Shown: positions 47,545 through 60,959, numbered from the stretch's first letter. The stretch is 64,000 nucleotides of DNA from Acanthornis magna (GCA_036785705.1 JAWUZG010000959.1:62001-126000); one strand, 5' to 3'. Made by a program: numbers and translations. The notes: a model not told the origin generated them from the sequence alone.

Positions 47545-48103
47545 TGTGGCAGGACGTCCCCTCCCACACACCTCTCTCTCCATGGCTGGTGCATAGATAA
47601 CTCAGATTGAGTCAAAAGCCCATCAAGAAGTTATCTCTTGGTGCCTGACAGTCTGACATCTCCAGCCTTGAATCCACATCTTGGTATGGAGAGAGGATGT
47701 GGAGAGAGATGAAAGAAATGAGGACGTGACCGAAAGACACACTTTTACACTATAAAGGACACACGAAATATCACAGAGGTAGAAGCTTTTCGACATGGAC
47801 ACTGGAGCATGAAAAAGCTTCTCCCCAGGGGCTGGACACAGCCCTGTGGGAACTCCCTCGAGGACTGAGTGAGGATTCTAATGTCACAAAATTGGAGTTT
47901 GGTAAGACACATTGGTTTCCTAAATTGTATTTCCTTTGCTAGCAACAAAAATAATAATAGGTACCTTTATTGCACGCTGAATTCTTAGCTATTTGTAGCT
48001 TTGCAGTTGTTCTGTGAAGTATGTAGTTTGGTCCCAAGTCTAATGTCTGTTATTTACCATGTCTAATAAATGATAATTTATGTCATATTAGACCTAATCG
48101 GCC
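47545..48103 (+). repeat. Truncated 3' LTR (right arm)
   Basis: TGTGGCAGGACG to CTAATCGGCC. It is preceded by the purine run ACAGGGGTGGAA, which would be the polypurine tract. It joins the MHC-side flank at the same base as in the left arm. Confidence 0.85.
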
Positions 48104-48601
48104 GGCTCGGAGGAAGGAGATTCACCCCCGGCACCCCCTGCCTCCTCCTTCTGTCCCGTTTGGCGCACTTGGTGCTTCTGGAGCTGCCTGCCCGCACAGC
48201 CGGACCCGCCCTGCGGCCGCTTAGCCATGGAGGGCAGGGAATGAATGGCAGGGATTATTGGGCTGGGCTGGCCCTGGCCGGGTGCCCGGTGCCACCAGAG
48301 CTGCTCTGGCACTCTCCTCACAGGTGCAGGACACAGAACACAGCAGGAAAGGCTCTGGTCTGGGATAAGGGCAGAGAGATGTCACTCACTGCTCATCATC
48401 AGGGGCACAAGAAACCCAAGCTGGGGAAATTAATGGAATTTATTTCTAAACAAATCTCAGTAGGAGAAGGACAACTAAAAGAAACCCTAAAAAACACCCT
48501 CCCTACTCCTCCCTCCTCCCGGGCTCCCAGCCTCCTCCCGCAGTCCCTCCTCTGCTCTCTGCACGGGAATCTTGACACCAGCCATGAACTTTGCTTTTGC
48601 C

Positions 48602-48829
48602 TCATCCCGGGATCTCTTCCCATAAAGGAAGAACTTTCTCCAGCAGAGATTCAGGGCATGATGGCCTTTGAGCCTCAGGGTGTTTCTCCTGCAGCTCCTT
48701 GTAGGTCTCCTCTGCCCGTGCTGGGTCTCCTGCACCACAGAACTCTGCCAGCTGCAGCTTTGCAAACGTCAGCTCAAGGTCTGCATGTTCCTGAACATTT
48801 TGCTCGAGGTCCTTGGTGGCTGCCTCCAA
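48602..48829 (-). pseudogene. Coiled-coil-like exon, unidentified, copy B
   Basis: The open frame LEAATKDLEQNVQEHADLEL and onward ends EEIPG. It is the inverted counterpart of 20215-20570, with conservative changes. The long plus-strand frame that covers the same DNA (48070-49188) has no family resemblance and is probably chance. Confidence 0.4.
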
Positions 48830-49159
48830 TGCGTTCTTCTTGTCTTCCCCCTTTGCACGGAGCCAATGGATCTGATGGCCCCTGGGCAGGGCCTGGCACA
48901 GAAGGTGGAACCTGGGTCCTGCTGCAGCAGCGCTGGGGGAGCTCCAGGACTCGCTCTGGCCGCTGGGGCAGCCACAACTCAGCCCGTTCCCAGGGAGGAG
49001 CCCAGGGCTCCGTGGGGCTCTGCAGGACCTTGTCCCTGGGGCTCGTCTGGATCAGCCCGGGCAGCTGGGCTGCAGTTGTCTCAGTTTGTGTCCCTGGTTC
49101 CCCTGGCACAGCACCTGCCCAGCGTCGAGGGGACAGCAATGGGAGCGGGGCAGTTTGGG

Positions 49160-49780
49160 GTGAGGTTCAGTGTGTGTGCCCGGGATAAATCCCAAATCCT
49201 TCCCTAAGGAGCAGAGAGTGCTGACAGAGCACAGGATGCTCTGCTGAGCACGGGATGGCCCCGGGGGCGATATCTGACAAAGCTGGGATGGGAGTGCAAA
49301 GAACAGGAGGAGGAGGAGAAGGAGGCGGAGCGGGCAGGAGAGGAGGGACACAGGAGGAAGAGGAAGTGCGGGGGCGGGTGGAGGAGCAGCGGGAGGAAGA
49401 TGAGGGATGGAGGAGCAGAAAGACAAGCAGGTAAAGGAGCTGCACGTGTGTCCATCGCTCTCTGTGTCCGCAGCCCTCGGCCCAGGAAGCATCGCCCCGC
49501 CGGGGCATCCCGCAGGTGACGGGGCAGGGGGAGCTCGCCCCAAATATCTTGGGCGGTGCGTGGGGTTCTTTTTGGGAGGGGGAATTTTTGGACCCCGTAG
49601 GACTCCAGCACCGAGTCCCAAATTTCTTTGTTGGTTGCCGGGAGGCGTTTTTCGGTGGGTGAGGGCGCGGATGTTTCCACCTTGCAGGACTCCAAAGGAG
49701 AGTGGCAAATGCCCTTGGGGGGATATTGGGGTGTTCCCTAGACGGGAGTTTTTTGGGGGGTCCCGATGGTGGCTGCCGGG
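49160..49780 (+). other. ZNF first-exon-like cassette beside MHC leader, copy B
   Basis: A purine-rich tract (49295-49440) is followed by an exon-like stretch ending CCCGCAG|GTGACGGGG (exon end 49515), then GAGCTCGCCCCAAATAT. The next plus-strand exon is the MHC class II leader at 50354. The cassette and leader share a strand here, as in copies A and C. Confidence 0.5.
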
Positions 49781-49782
49781 AA

Positions 49783-49826
49783 AAATGGGATGGGATGGGA
49801 TGGGATGGGATGGGATGGGATGGGGC
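49783..49826. repeat. GGGAT pentamer array
   Basis: About seven to eight GGGAT repeats on the plus strand, able in principle to form a G-quadruplex. The left-arm counterpart (19237-19262) has about five copies. Confidence 0.9.
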
Positions 49827-50353
49827 TCGGGAAGGGTGGGATGTGGATTGGTGTGTGGGACGAAGTCTGTGGGAGGGGGATGGGTGGATGCGGCCTGGGA
49901 TGAGGCAGCTGAAGGTTCGGGGTGATGAGGTCGGGCGGAACAGCACTCCTTAGGCGCTTGCGGGGTATCGGCCACCTGTGAGGGAGTTTCGGGGTACCCC
50001 TAATCCTTCCGGGGGTGGCACTGGCAGCGGGGGGACACGTGGCTGCGGCACCTCGGGCCCCACCTGCGCTCCCCTCGCCCCCAGCGCCCCCGGGAGCAGA
50101 ATTTGGGGAGGGGGAGGTGGGGGGCGAGCAGGCCGGGCCCCCCCGCTGGGCGCTGTCCCGTTGGGGCCGAGTGCGGGGGGAGCTGTCCCGCGGGGCCCGG
50201 CCCTGCCCGGGCACGGCTGATGCCGCCCGCCCGCGCTCCGCACTGCTCCGGCCTGGTGCTCGCAGTGCCGCGCGGGGCGGGGCCGCCTTTGGGGACCCCC
50301 CAGGGCAGAGCGCGGCTGCTTTGGGGCTGTGGGGCACCTGCCCGGCGCTGGGC

Positions 50354-50425
50354 ATGGGCCGTGTGGGGGGCAGCTGGGGCCGTGCTGGTGGCACTGGTGG
50401 TGCTGGGAGTCCCCCCGGCCGCGGG
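50354..50425 (+). pseudogene. MHC class II beta leader exon, copy B (frameshifted)
   Basis: The DNA matches copies A and C and keeps the GCGG|GGTGAGC donor and the VPPAAG-like end. A run of six G's after ATGGGCCGTGT (five in the others) shifts the frame after MGRVG, so the leader is not encoded in one frame. This could be a real lesion or a homopolymer sequencing error. No beta-1 exon follows before unrelated DNA begins. Confidence 0.75.
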
Positions 50426-50429
50426 GTGA

Positions 50430-50790
50430 GCAGGGGGCGCGGTGAGAAGGGGGACGGGGGTTGGGAGCCCAGATTGAACGAAACGGGGATTGGGACCCCA
50501 AAACTGGGCAGGAAGGGCCTGGAAGCCTCAAAATCAATCATGGTGGGGGGGCGTTGGGGATTGAGGGGACGATGGCAAAGGGACAGAAGAGCCGGGTTGA
50601 AGAGGGGGCTGGGACCCTCAAAGAGAGCGGGAGGGGGATGGGACACCGAGATTGAGTTGGGAGGGGTCTGCGGAATGGGAGAAGGATGGGCAAGGGGAGG
50701 AGAGGGGACGGAAAGGTGGGGTTAGGACAGAAGAGGGGCAGTTCCATGGGGGTCCAGCCCTGTCCCCTGATTCACCCCAAGCAGGCCCAG
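50430..50790 (+). other. Intron-1-like DNA after the class II leader, copy B
   Basis: G-rich sequence unlike the DNA that follows the leader in copies A and C. The inverted repeat therefore ends close to the leader donor. No exon is recognisable. Confidence 0.5.
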
Positions 50791-50794
50791 AGAC

Positions 50795-51235
50795 ACTTCA
50801 GAGACAAAGTCAAAGAAGTGGGTATTTGCTTTATTCGGCCGCCAGGTGTGGGGGATCGCTCCTCCAAAACACACACACACCCCGGCACTTCCAACACACA
50901 ATATTATGGGTAACATTCATGAATATTCATTACATTCCCTGGGATAGGAGTGGTTATACAAATCATTTCTCGGAAATCATTAATATCATTATCATGTGTG
51001 CCATACATGCGCTGTGTGTCCTGGTGGTCTTTGGAGGTCTTTCTGTGATGAAGACCTGGTAGTCTTTATCACAGTGCACTTTTCACCTTTCTCTCTGGAG
51101 CATATGCAGTTCTTGGTGGGTGATTCAGGGTTTCTGTGCTGGCCTCAAACAGATTCTTGTCCCTGTTATCTTGACATGATTAAGGGAATCCTGTTTTCCT
51201 AGGTTTTAGAATTTATATATTGTGTCTCTCAATAG
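50795..51235 (-). mobile_element. LTR-like element
   Basis: The minus strand carries AATAAAGCAAATACCCACTT near one end, as in the R-U5 of an LTR. It is AT-rich against GC-rich flanks. The termini could not be fixed, so the boundaries are approximate. Confidence 0.4.
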
Positions 51236-51239
51236 GTAA

Positions 51240-51900
51240 CTTGAGTTGCCTATTGACTACCCGTTTCTCACCCCCAGCACTCGATCCCTGGAGCAATTCC
51301 CTACGACTCTGGGGGAGGTGGATTCGCACTGGGGGGGTCCCAAAGCCCCCTGTCCATCCCTGGGGCTGATCAGGAGGTTCCCCAATCCCAGCAGCCTGTG
51401 CTGCAGCAGCCGTGGGGCAGAGAAGGGTGGGAAAGGGGGTCTGGGGTGAGAGCAGAGGAAGAGTGAGAGGTAGAGAAGGGAGAGAGGAGAAGGAGCAGAA
51501 GGAAAAGGAGGAGCAGGAGAGCCATGAGGTTTCACCACCCACTGTGTCTGCAGCACCCCTGCCTCTGGGATCATTGCCTCCCCACATTCCACAGGTGACC
51601 AGGGAGGGGGAGCTCGACCCAAATCTCTCAGGGGGTCTCCAGGAGCGTTTTTTTCTGGAGGAGTGATTGGAACTCACAGATCCTGGAATTGAGCCCCAGA
51701 TATCTTTGCATGTCCCTGGTGAGGATTTTCTGGGCTTGAGGGGATGTTTGGATCTTGCACAACTCCAAAGGTGAGCCATAAATGCACTTTGGGGGAATAT
51801 TGGGAGGGGCCCATGTGGGAATTGCCTGGTATTGGCAGGACAGGACATTGGTTTTGGGGATCCCCAGGAGAGCCGGGGGGTGGAATGCAGGACTCCCGGA
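51240..51900 (+). other. ZNF3 first-exon cassette
   Basis: A purine tract (51410-51525) is followed by an exon-like stretch ending TTCCACAG|GTGACC (exon end 51594), then GAGGGGGAGCTCGACCC. Only about 0.8 kb separates this donor from the ATG exon at 52405, and there is no CTGGGA array. ZNF3 is therefore the minisatellite-free form of the locus. Confidence 0.6.
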
Positions 51901-52330
51901 GTGGAGAGAGCAGAGCTGAGGGATCCCCGGCAGCCTGGAGGGGTGGTGGAGCCTGGAGATGAGACAGGGCTGGGACACTGTGTCACTGAAAGGGCGGCGG
52001 AGAGAGGGGGAAGCCCCGAGTGCCTGGAGTGGGGGGAGCCTGAAGAGGGGGACCCTGGGAGCCCTGGGAGCCAAAGCACCATCAGGGAAGAAGGGACCCC
52101 TGGGACCAGCGAAACCCCACGGCATCCCTAAGCAGGAGCCCAGAGAAGGGGGATCCCCAGGACCCACGGGAGCCCCAGCAGCTTTGAGAAGGGGGAACCT
52201 GAGCACCCCAAAGACAGGAGACAGGAAAGGGGGAACTCCTGGGAGGCTTTTTTTGGGGTCACTCTTCATTTTGGGGGGATTTTATAGGCACAAAACACCC
52301 GGTGATTTCTAGAGCTGGACTTGGGCATGA

Positions 52331-53642
<1,312 letters not shown>

Positions 53643-54026
53643 GGGCCCTGTGAGTGCCCTGACTGCAGGAAGAGCTTTGTGTGCTGCTCCAACTTCATCA
53701 CCCATCGGAGGAGCCACGTTGGGAAGAGCCCTGGTGACCCACATTCCCTGTGACCCACACTGGGAAGACACCTGGGAGGTGGTCTCCACATCCTTCTGGA
53801 TCTTAGTAGGCACCTGGATGAACACAGGTCCCCTTCTAATGTACATTCCTCCCCACTTTCTTTCTTTCTGTCTCTGTTCTTTTTCTCTAAGTCCAGGGAT
53901 TTAGCATGGCCTTGGGTGAGTAACAGTCTGTGTCAATTAATGGAATTTCTATGGAATTTAGGCTTCCTCCCATTGCTTCTGTCACCTATCAGTGTCTGGC
54001 CTTATGTATCAGCAGACCCCACAGTT

Positions 54027-54467
54027 TGTTTGTAGAGACATCTCCCTCTCATTCCTTTCATAAGTAAGCTTTTAAACAAGATATACTAACAATAGAAATA
54101 GCTAAGAGAGTAACTACAAGAAGAGCTGAACCAGCACACACCGACAGTTCGGAGAGGTGAAAAATGCACTAACGAGTAAGACTTGGGGCCTTCATCCCAA
54201 AGACCCCTGCCCAGGACCACCAGAATGCACTGCACAAGCGCAAGTAGGAGTGAACGTATATAAATGATTTCTTGGAACTAATCATAGTAACTCCACCTAA
54301 TGTTGCATATGTATGAACTTATAATGAATATGTATACCTTTGTGTAGTAAAAGCTGAGCAAGGAAACATTCGGCATGTGTGTTTGGAGGAAAGATCCCCT
54401 CTGCATCCAGCGCTGAACAAACAAATACCTGCTTTAGAGACCTTTGTCTGTAGAGTTTTATTATCGC
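54027..54467 (+). mobile_element. Solo LTR, copy 2
   Basis: A direct paralogue of 31580-32023 in the same place between a ZNF 3' flank and an SRCR exon. It has small differences and keeps AATGAATATGTATACC and the polyadenylation region. Confidence 0.65.
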
Positions 54468-54474
54468 CCTCTTT

Positions 54475-55037
54475 GGTGGGATTCATCTGGAGGGACTCAT
54501 GGCACTGGGATGGGACTGAAGCCCACCCGGAGCAGTGCCCGGTGACTGCCCTGGGGGCCTCACCCTGCTCCCACGGGAACGCTGCTGCTGTCCTTTGCTC
54601 AGGTGAGTGTTGGGCAAACCCCAGCCCAGCCGCAGTGGTGCCCAACTGCCCCCAGCAGCAGCAGCCGGGGGATCCCCAGTGCCCCCGGGTCGCTGACATC
54701 TCTGCTGTCCCCAGGCCCTGCCGTCTCCATGTCCCTGCGACCGGTGGGAGGCAGGAGCTGGTGCGACGGGCACGAGGAGATCCTGCAGGGCCGGATGTGG
54801 GGCAGAGTCCTGGAGGAGCAGTGGGATGTTGCAGGGGCCAGCATTGTGTGCTGGCAGCTGCAGGGTGACAAGGCAGAGACAGCCAACACCCCCCGAAAGC
54901 TCAGCGGGGTCGGGACCCATGGGCTGTGAGGGGTCTGCTGGGCAGGGCACGAGGCCCACCTGGCCCTCTGCAGCACCTCCCTGCCCGAGCAGCACCGTCT
55001 GCAGAGCTCGTGGAGGGCGTTGGAGTCACATGTTGGG
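54475..55037 (+). pseudogene. SRCR-domain exons, copy 3
   Basis: The first exon tail ends at 54602 with donor GTGAGT and encodes the WRDSWHWDGTEAHPEQCPVT region. The second exon, 54715-55037, reads VSMSLRPVGGRSWCDGHEEI, then GRVLEEQWDVAGASIVCWQL. It ends near VGVTCW with a GGTGAGC donor after frame changes. It is closest to copy 2 and shares its LTR truncation. Confidence 0.72.
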
Positions 55038-55074
55038 GTGAGCAGCAGTGCAGGGTGGGTGACAGGCTGGGTGG

Positions 55075-55275
55075 CCCTGACAGCCATGGTGGGTGGTCCT
55101 GCCCCAGGGAAAGGGCAGGTTCAGTGCTGGAGGCACCACTGAGTGCAGAAGTGCCACCAGCAGATCCAGGCATGGGGAGGAGATGCAGGAGGGCTTCAGA
55201 TGGGCAAACACAGCAGTGCTGACAAACAGGGACACCACAGCCATGGGAGGGAGGCACGTGCTGGGCAGGCACAAA
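55075..55275 (-). pseudogene. OR14-like olfactory receptor fragment, copy 3
   Basis: Only helix 6 and the start of helix 7 remain (MAVVSLFVSTAVFAHLKPSC to SVVPPALN). The upstream break is where copy 1 breaks, and the downstream end is cut as in copy 2. Copy 3 thus joins features of both, consistent with recombination between cassettes. Confidence 0.78.
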
Positions 55276-55279
55276 TGGG

Positions 55280-56440
55280 CTCCCCCACAGCCACTGCAGA
55301 GCCCTGGTGGGACACCTTGGGTGCTGCGAGGGCAGCCAGGGATGGCAGCGACTCCTCAGGAAGGCAGGGAGGAGGGTGAGGAGCTGGACAGGAGCTCTGA
55401 GCAAAGGCAAGGCTGGTGTGCACACAGCCTTTCCTTGGAGGAAGCCTCATGCTCACAGGTCCTCAAGAACACAGGGATTGCCACCCCACAGTGTGCTGGG
55501 AGGGCAGCAGGGCTGGGCACAAAACAACCCAGGAGAGCCCAGAGGGGTGATGGGGACAACATCTGGATAGGGGTGGTGGAGGGGCTGACAAGGACTCCTT
55601 TCCTACAGACAAGGTGCATGCGAAACAGCCACTGGATGTGGGCAAATGAATTAATTGGATTAATTTGGTCTCATGAGGGAAGTGGACATGGGTGGCTGCC
55701 TTGGGCACAGCGACCATGGAGCAGCTGAGTTGAAAGTGTCTGTTGACAGGAGGGAAACAGCCACCAAACGTTCAGCCCTGGGCATGAGGAGAGCAGATGC
55801 AGCAGCTCAGGATAATCCAGTGGGTAATGTCCCCTGGGAAAACTCTTTGGAAGGTGCTGGGGTCACTCTTGAAGCACCACTCCCTAAGGGCACAGGAATA
55901 GGCAATTGCTGATGGTCAGAAGTGAGCAGGTGAGGGTGGGCAGAGGTCAGGGCAGGGCTGGCAATGGCAGGGCAGAGCCAGGGGCAGCCAGATGGGAGTG
56001 TGCAGCCTGCAGGGACACAGCAGCAGCTGTGGGACAGTGCAGGACAAGCCGTGATGGACATGGCCAAGGGTCCTGGCCAGGCTGGCAGTGCCCAGGAGAA
56101 GCCAAGTCTTGGTGCCCTGGGCCACAGCAGCGTCTGTGCCACCAAGGGCTGTGAGGAGACATCTTGTCCTGAGGCCCTGGGGCCTCCTGGCACAGCCCCA
56201 GCAAGGCTGGGCACTGTCACCCCCTCCTCCTGCCCACGGCATCCTCCCCACATCCCAGTGGCCCAGCAGAGCCCTGAGCAAGGCAGGAGGGACAGGATGT
56301 GCCTTCCTCAGGGCTGGGGCTCAGGCCTTGGCCTTTCTGCTGCCCCCAATGAGCCCAGGCTTGCTTGCTTATCTCCCTCATTCTACATTTGCAAGATGAT
56401 TGCCCTCTGTTTTTTTTTTCCCCCAGCTGGAAAATGCCCT
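55280..56440. repeat. Unidentified duplicated segment, copy 2
   Basis: Collinear with 17245-18400. There are small indels but no clear rearrangement. No recognisable gene. Confidence 0.75.
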
Positions 56441-56688
56441 TTGGAATGAACAGTTCCAGGTGGCTGTGCTGGGGTCGACCCTCTTGCCCTCCATCGGGTG
56501 GGTCCCAGCCCCCTCCTGCTCCCTTTGGGGTCCCACTGTCCGCTTTTCCTGCTCTCTCTGACTCTCCCATCATCCCCCCAATTCCCAGCCTCACCTCTCT
56601 TCCTTTGGCGTGGTTTGGGGGCGTTCCACTCACATTTCCCCCCCTCTTCTCCTTCGTCCACCACCCCTCTCCCTTCCTTCCTGCTCAC

Positions 56689-56772
56689 CCCAGAGCTCCT
56701 TGCCCGCGGCCCGGAGGACCCCAGCACCACCAGTGCCACCAGTACGGCACCAGCTGCCCCCACACGGCCCAT
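56689..56772 (-). pseudogene. MHC class II beta leader exon, copy C
   Basis: MGRVGAAGAVLVALVVLGSS in an open frame, with an intact CTCTGG|GGTGAGC donor. It is the best-preserved of the three leaders. As in copy A, the DNA downstream on the minus strand is the duplicated segment, not a beta-1 exon. Confidence 0.75.
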
Positions 56773-57109
56773 GCCCAGCGCCGGGCAGGTGCCCAGAGCC
56801 CCAAAGCAGCCGCGCTCTGCCCTGGGGGGGTCCCCAAAGCGGCCCCGCCCCGCGCGGCACTGCGAGCACCAGGCCGGAGCAGTGCGGAGCGCGGGCGGGC
56901 GGCATCAGCCGTGCCCGGGCAGGGCCGGGCCCCGCGGGACAGCTCCCCCCGCACTCGGCCCCAACGGGACAGCGCCCAGCGGGGGGGCCCGGCCTGCCCG
57001 CCCCCACCTCCCCCTCCCCAAATTCTGCTCTCGGGGGGCACAGGGGGCGAGGGGAGCGCAGGTGGGGCCTGAGGTGCCGCAGCCACGTGTCCCCCGCTGC
57101 CAGTGCCAC

Positions 57110-57600
57110 CCCCGGAAGGTTTCGTCTCTCCCTTGGAGTCCTGCAAGATCCAAACATCCGCGCCATCCCCCCCACACCCGAAAAAAAACCCTCTCGGCAA
57201 CCAACAAAGACATGTGGGACTCGGTGCTGGAGTCCTACAGGGTCCAAAAATTCCCCCCTTCAAAAAGAACCCCAGGGACCGCCCAAGATATTTGGGGTGA
57301 GCTCCCCCTGCCCCGTCACCTGCGGGATGCCCCGGGGGGGCGATGCTTCCGGGGCCGAGGGATGCGGACACAGAGAGCGATGGACACACGTGTCACCTCC
57401 TTTTGCGGCTTCTCTTTGTGCTCCTTCTCCATCTCTCCTCTTCCTCCCACTCCCCCTCCCCCCGCCCCCCGCACTTCCTCTTCCTCCTGTGTCCCTCCTC
57501 TCCTGCCCGCTCCGCCTCCTTCTCCTCCTCCTCCTGTTCTTTGGCACTCCCATCTCGGCTTTGTCTGACATCACCCCCGGGGCCATCCCGTGCTCAGCAG
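57110..57600 (-). other. ZNF first-exon-like cassette beside MHC leader, copy C
   Basis: It has the donor CCGCAG|GTGACGGGG on the minus strand (exon end 57320) and a polypyrimidine tract at 57420-57540. Part of the cassette between 57115 and the leader is deleted relative to copies A and B, including the pentamer run. Confidence 0.5.
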
Positions 57601-58011
57601 AGCATCCTGTGCTCTGTCAGCACTCTCTGCTCCTTAGGGAAGGATTTGGGATTTATCCCGGGCACACACACTGAACCTCACCCCAAACTGCCCCGCTCCC
57701 ATTGCTGTCCCCTCGGCGCTGGGCAGGTGCTGTGCCAGGGGAAGCAGGGACACAAAGGAAGCCAAGTGCAGCCCAGCTGCCCGGGCTGATCCAGACGAGC
57801 CCCAGGGACAAGGTCCTGCAGAGCCACACGGAGCCCTGGGCTCCTCCCTGGGAACGGGCTGAGTTGTGGCTGCCCCAGCGGCCAGAGCGAGTCCTGGAAC
57901 TCCCCCAGCGCAGCTGCAGCAGGACCCAGGTTCCACCTTCTGTGCCAGGCCCTGCCCAGGGGCCATCAGATCCATTGGCTCCGTGCAAAGGGGGAAGACA
58001 AAAAGAACAGA

Positions 58012-58239
58012 TTGGAGGCATCCCCCAAGGACCTCGAGCAAATTGTTCAGGAACACGCAGACCTTGAGCTGCCGTTTGCAAAGCTGCAGCTGGCAGAGTT
58101 CTGTGGTGCAGGAGACCCAGCACAGGAAGAGGAGACCTACAAGGAGCTGCAGGAGAAACACCCTGAGGATCAAAGGCCATCGTGCCCTGAATCTCTGCTG
58201 GAAAAAATTCTTCCTTTATGGGAAAAGATCCCAGAATGA
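58012..58239 (+). pseudogene. Coiled-coil-like exon, unidentified, copy C
   Basis: The open frame from MEASPKDLEQIVQEHADLEL ends LWEKIPE. It shares the acidic and heptad pattern with copies A and B. The frame is kept in all three copies, which argues for a former or present coding role, but I cannot name it. Confidence 0.4.
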
Positions 58240-58739
58240 GGCAAAAGCAAAGTTCATGCTGGGTTACAAGATTCCTGTGCAGAGAGAGCACAGGAGGGAC
58301 TGCAGGTGGAGGCTGGGAACCCGGGATGAGGGAGGGGTGGGGAGGGTGTTTTTAGGGTTTGTTTTAGTTCTTCTTCTCCTACTGGGATTTGTTTAGAAAT
58401 AAATTCCATTAATTTCCCCAGCTTGGGTTTCTTGTGCCCCTGATGGTGAGCAGTGAGTGACATCTCCCTGCCCTTAGCCCAGCCCACGAGCCTTTCCTCC
58501 TGTGTTCTGTGTCCTGCACCTGTGAGGAGAGTGACAGAGCGGCTCTGGTGGCACCGGGCACCCGGCCAGGGCCAGCCCAGCCCAATAATCCCTGCCATTC
58601 ATTCCCTGCACTCCATGGCTAAGCGGCCGCAGGGCAGGTCCGGCTGCGCGGGCAGGCGGCTCCGGAAGGACCAAGTGTGCCAAACGGGACAGGAGAAGGA
58701 GGCAGGGGGTGCCGGGGTTGAATCTGCTTCCTCCGAGCC

Positions 58740-60337
58740 GGCAGGGACAGGAGGGAGAGACTGGAGAAAAGGAAACAGGAGAGGAGGGACGAGGCTGGAG
58801 CTGTGGAAGCTTCAGGGATTCAGGGGCAGACGGGAATTTAGTTTTCCAAATCTCTGGCGTAAAAGGAAGCGCTGTGAAATCTGTCATGGAAAAGAAAGGA
58901 GAAATAGCCATTGATGGAAATTGAATGAGTTTATCCCTCTGGATTGCAAAAGCTGACAGTCACCGAGCGCCGGCGGACACCCGTCACCGACGTCACATCC
59001 CAAGGGATCAGAGCTCCGGCTCGCGGGGCTGGAAGCTCTGTCCAGCAGCTCCGCTCCCGCCCCCCCAAACCTCGGGCTGGAGCGTGGGGTGTGGGACACA
59101 GCCCCGTGCTGGGGCAGAGCCGCTGCTGGGGCCATCGCTGTGTCCAGGGCATCCTTTATGGGCCTCGTGCAGCTCCAAGCTGCCGAGGGCTCCCCGAGGC
59201 TTTCTGGGGCTGTCCCTCGTCCCCAAATCTGTTGGGTTTAATGGCCAAGTGCGGCACCCCGTGCCCTGTGGCAGCAGCCGGTGCCGGGCCACAGCCCCGG
59301 GAGCCGAGCTAATGCCCGGCCGTGCCCAGGAGGGACTGAGGGCAGGGGACTTCATAAGGCAGCCCCCGCAGCCCTCTCTGTGCTGAAAAGGTTTTTTAGT
59401 GCATGGGAGTGATTTCGTGGGGTTTCTGGGCTCCGTGGGGCCTCAGCGGCGGCAGCGGGACCGGCGGGGCCCGGCCCGTGGGGGCGGCCGGGGCTGAAAA
59501 ATGCGCGGCGGCCCCAGCGCGGTGTGTGAGGGCTGAGCGGGGCAGGGTGGGAACACCCCTTTCGTCTCCGCCGCTCCAAGCCGCTTCCCCGCCTCCGCCT
59601 GCCGCCGACGCTCGGCCCCGGTACAGTCTCGCGGGGTCGCTGCTCGTCGCGACACTGGAGGGGCCGATCCGAGCCGAGCCCCGCCCGTCCCTCCCTGAGG
59701 CTCTTTCGGTGACACGGAGCGGCCGAAACCCTCGGTGCCGCCCCGACGGTCCCTCGGTGCAGCTTTTGTAGTCGCAGGCAGCGGCCGCTCCCCGTGCTGT
59801 TCTTTTAAAGTTTTTATTTGAATCTCTGTATTTTATTCTATTCGCCCCTCCCATCCTACGCCCCTCCGCTGCGGCTCTTTCACCGCCGCCGCTCGTCGCG
59901 GTCTTTTTCTGTCGTTCGCACCTCGCCCGTCCCGCCGAGCGACTCCTTCAGGGCCCCGGGGCGGCACAAAGGCCTCGGGGCGGCTCCAAAGGGCCCCGCC
60001 CGCGGCCGCTCCCCGAGGCCTCCCCGCTGCTCGCGGGGATCGGACATCGCCGGCGGCCCCGGCCCCTTCTTGTTCTTCTTGCTCCTGCCGGGATTCAGCC
60101 CCCGCCGCCGCCCGGCTCCTTCTGCCGGCCCTGCTCGGCACGGAGCGGCGCTGCCGCTGACGGGGCCGGAGCGCGGCTGCGACACGACTGCCCCGCGCCT
60201 CGGGACCGGGCCGGGGAGTGACCGCACGGGTGGGGAGGGACCCCCGCTGGACAGGGCAGGGACTGAGCCCATGGGAGGGGCCCCACGCCGGAGCAGGGGA
60301 ATGATTCCTGCCTCTGAGGGGAAGCAGCGGCAGGAAC
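58740..60337. other. CpG-rich DNA, no gene recognised
   Basis: Very CpG-rich from 59400 to 60330, with GC boxes and no splice-consistent coding frame of known type. At 58739 the sequence continues straight through GAGCCGGCAGGGAC, the point where copies A and B are joined to the ERV. This is therefore the element-free form of that junction. Confidence 0.5.
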
Positions 60338-60958
60338 TGTGATGAATGAATGATAAATGCTGCCTTTCGCAGATATGAATTTAACATTTACACACTGATT
60401 ATGTACTGTGTAAAAAAATAGTGTTAAGATAAAATATAATTAAGTAGAAACAAGGTCAGCGTAAATTGTAACTGTTAAATAGCTGTAAAATGTTAGAAAA
60501 TGTAGTAATAAGTACATGGTAATAAATGTCTTTTAAGTTGATTATCCACAGAGCCGGGGATCAAGACATCTTAAAGAAACAAAGAAGATAACCGTAGGCA
60601 TCCCAGGAAGTCTGTTGTTTTGACTCACACCTCCCAAAAAGAACTATCACCTACAAATAAAGTTGGAACTGAGGAAACATAGACGGGAGGATTTCGGCCT
60701 TCAGTTCTGAGGCAATCCAGAGGATCCGAGACTCCAAGACAGGCGCCGGGCTGTCAGAAGGGTGCAGGGATAGGAGGGGGGGATTTGAGTGAAGTGTAAA
60801 TTGTCTTCTGGGCTTAATGAATATGTAACAGTTAAAAAAGTACTTAAGTTCACAGTAAAATGAATGGATTGCGCCTCTGGCAAAATTACTAAGCCCCCAG
60901 CGCTGTTTTTGCCTTTGCTCTATTAATAAACGTTCAATATTATGTTGCTAAAATTTCA
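60338..60958 (+). mobile_element. LTR-like repeat, copy 1
   Basis: It starts TGTGATGAATGAATGATAAA and holds an AATAAA signal near 60925. It is repeated at 63441 in the same orientation with high similarity. The 3' end at TTTCA is approximate. Confidence 0.55.
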
Positions 60959-60959
60959 G

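Larger units (their letters stand above)
41976..48103 (+). mobile_element. gag/env LTR retroelement, right palindrome arm
   Basis: The inverted twin of 20954-27080 and essentially the same length (6128 versus 6127 bp). The 5' LTR is 41976-42659, the possible primer site TGGCATAGTCGGCAGGAT is at 42663-42680, and the truncated 3' LTR is 47545-48103. It shares with the left arm the gag stop, the env frameshift and the 3' LTR break, so the two are copies of one insertion. No pol is recognisable. Confidence 0.9.

Noticed and set aside
48070..49188. A 372-codon open frame on the plus strand
   Set aside because: It lies antisense to the coiled-coil-like exon in GC-rich DNA, has no motif or family resemblance, and its counterpart in the left arm is interrupted. 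Probably chance.
58975..59005. CACCGACGTCACATCCC as a second CRE/X2 site
   Set aside because: It is one base short of a full palindromic CRE and has no Y box at the right distance.
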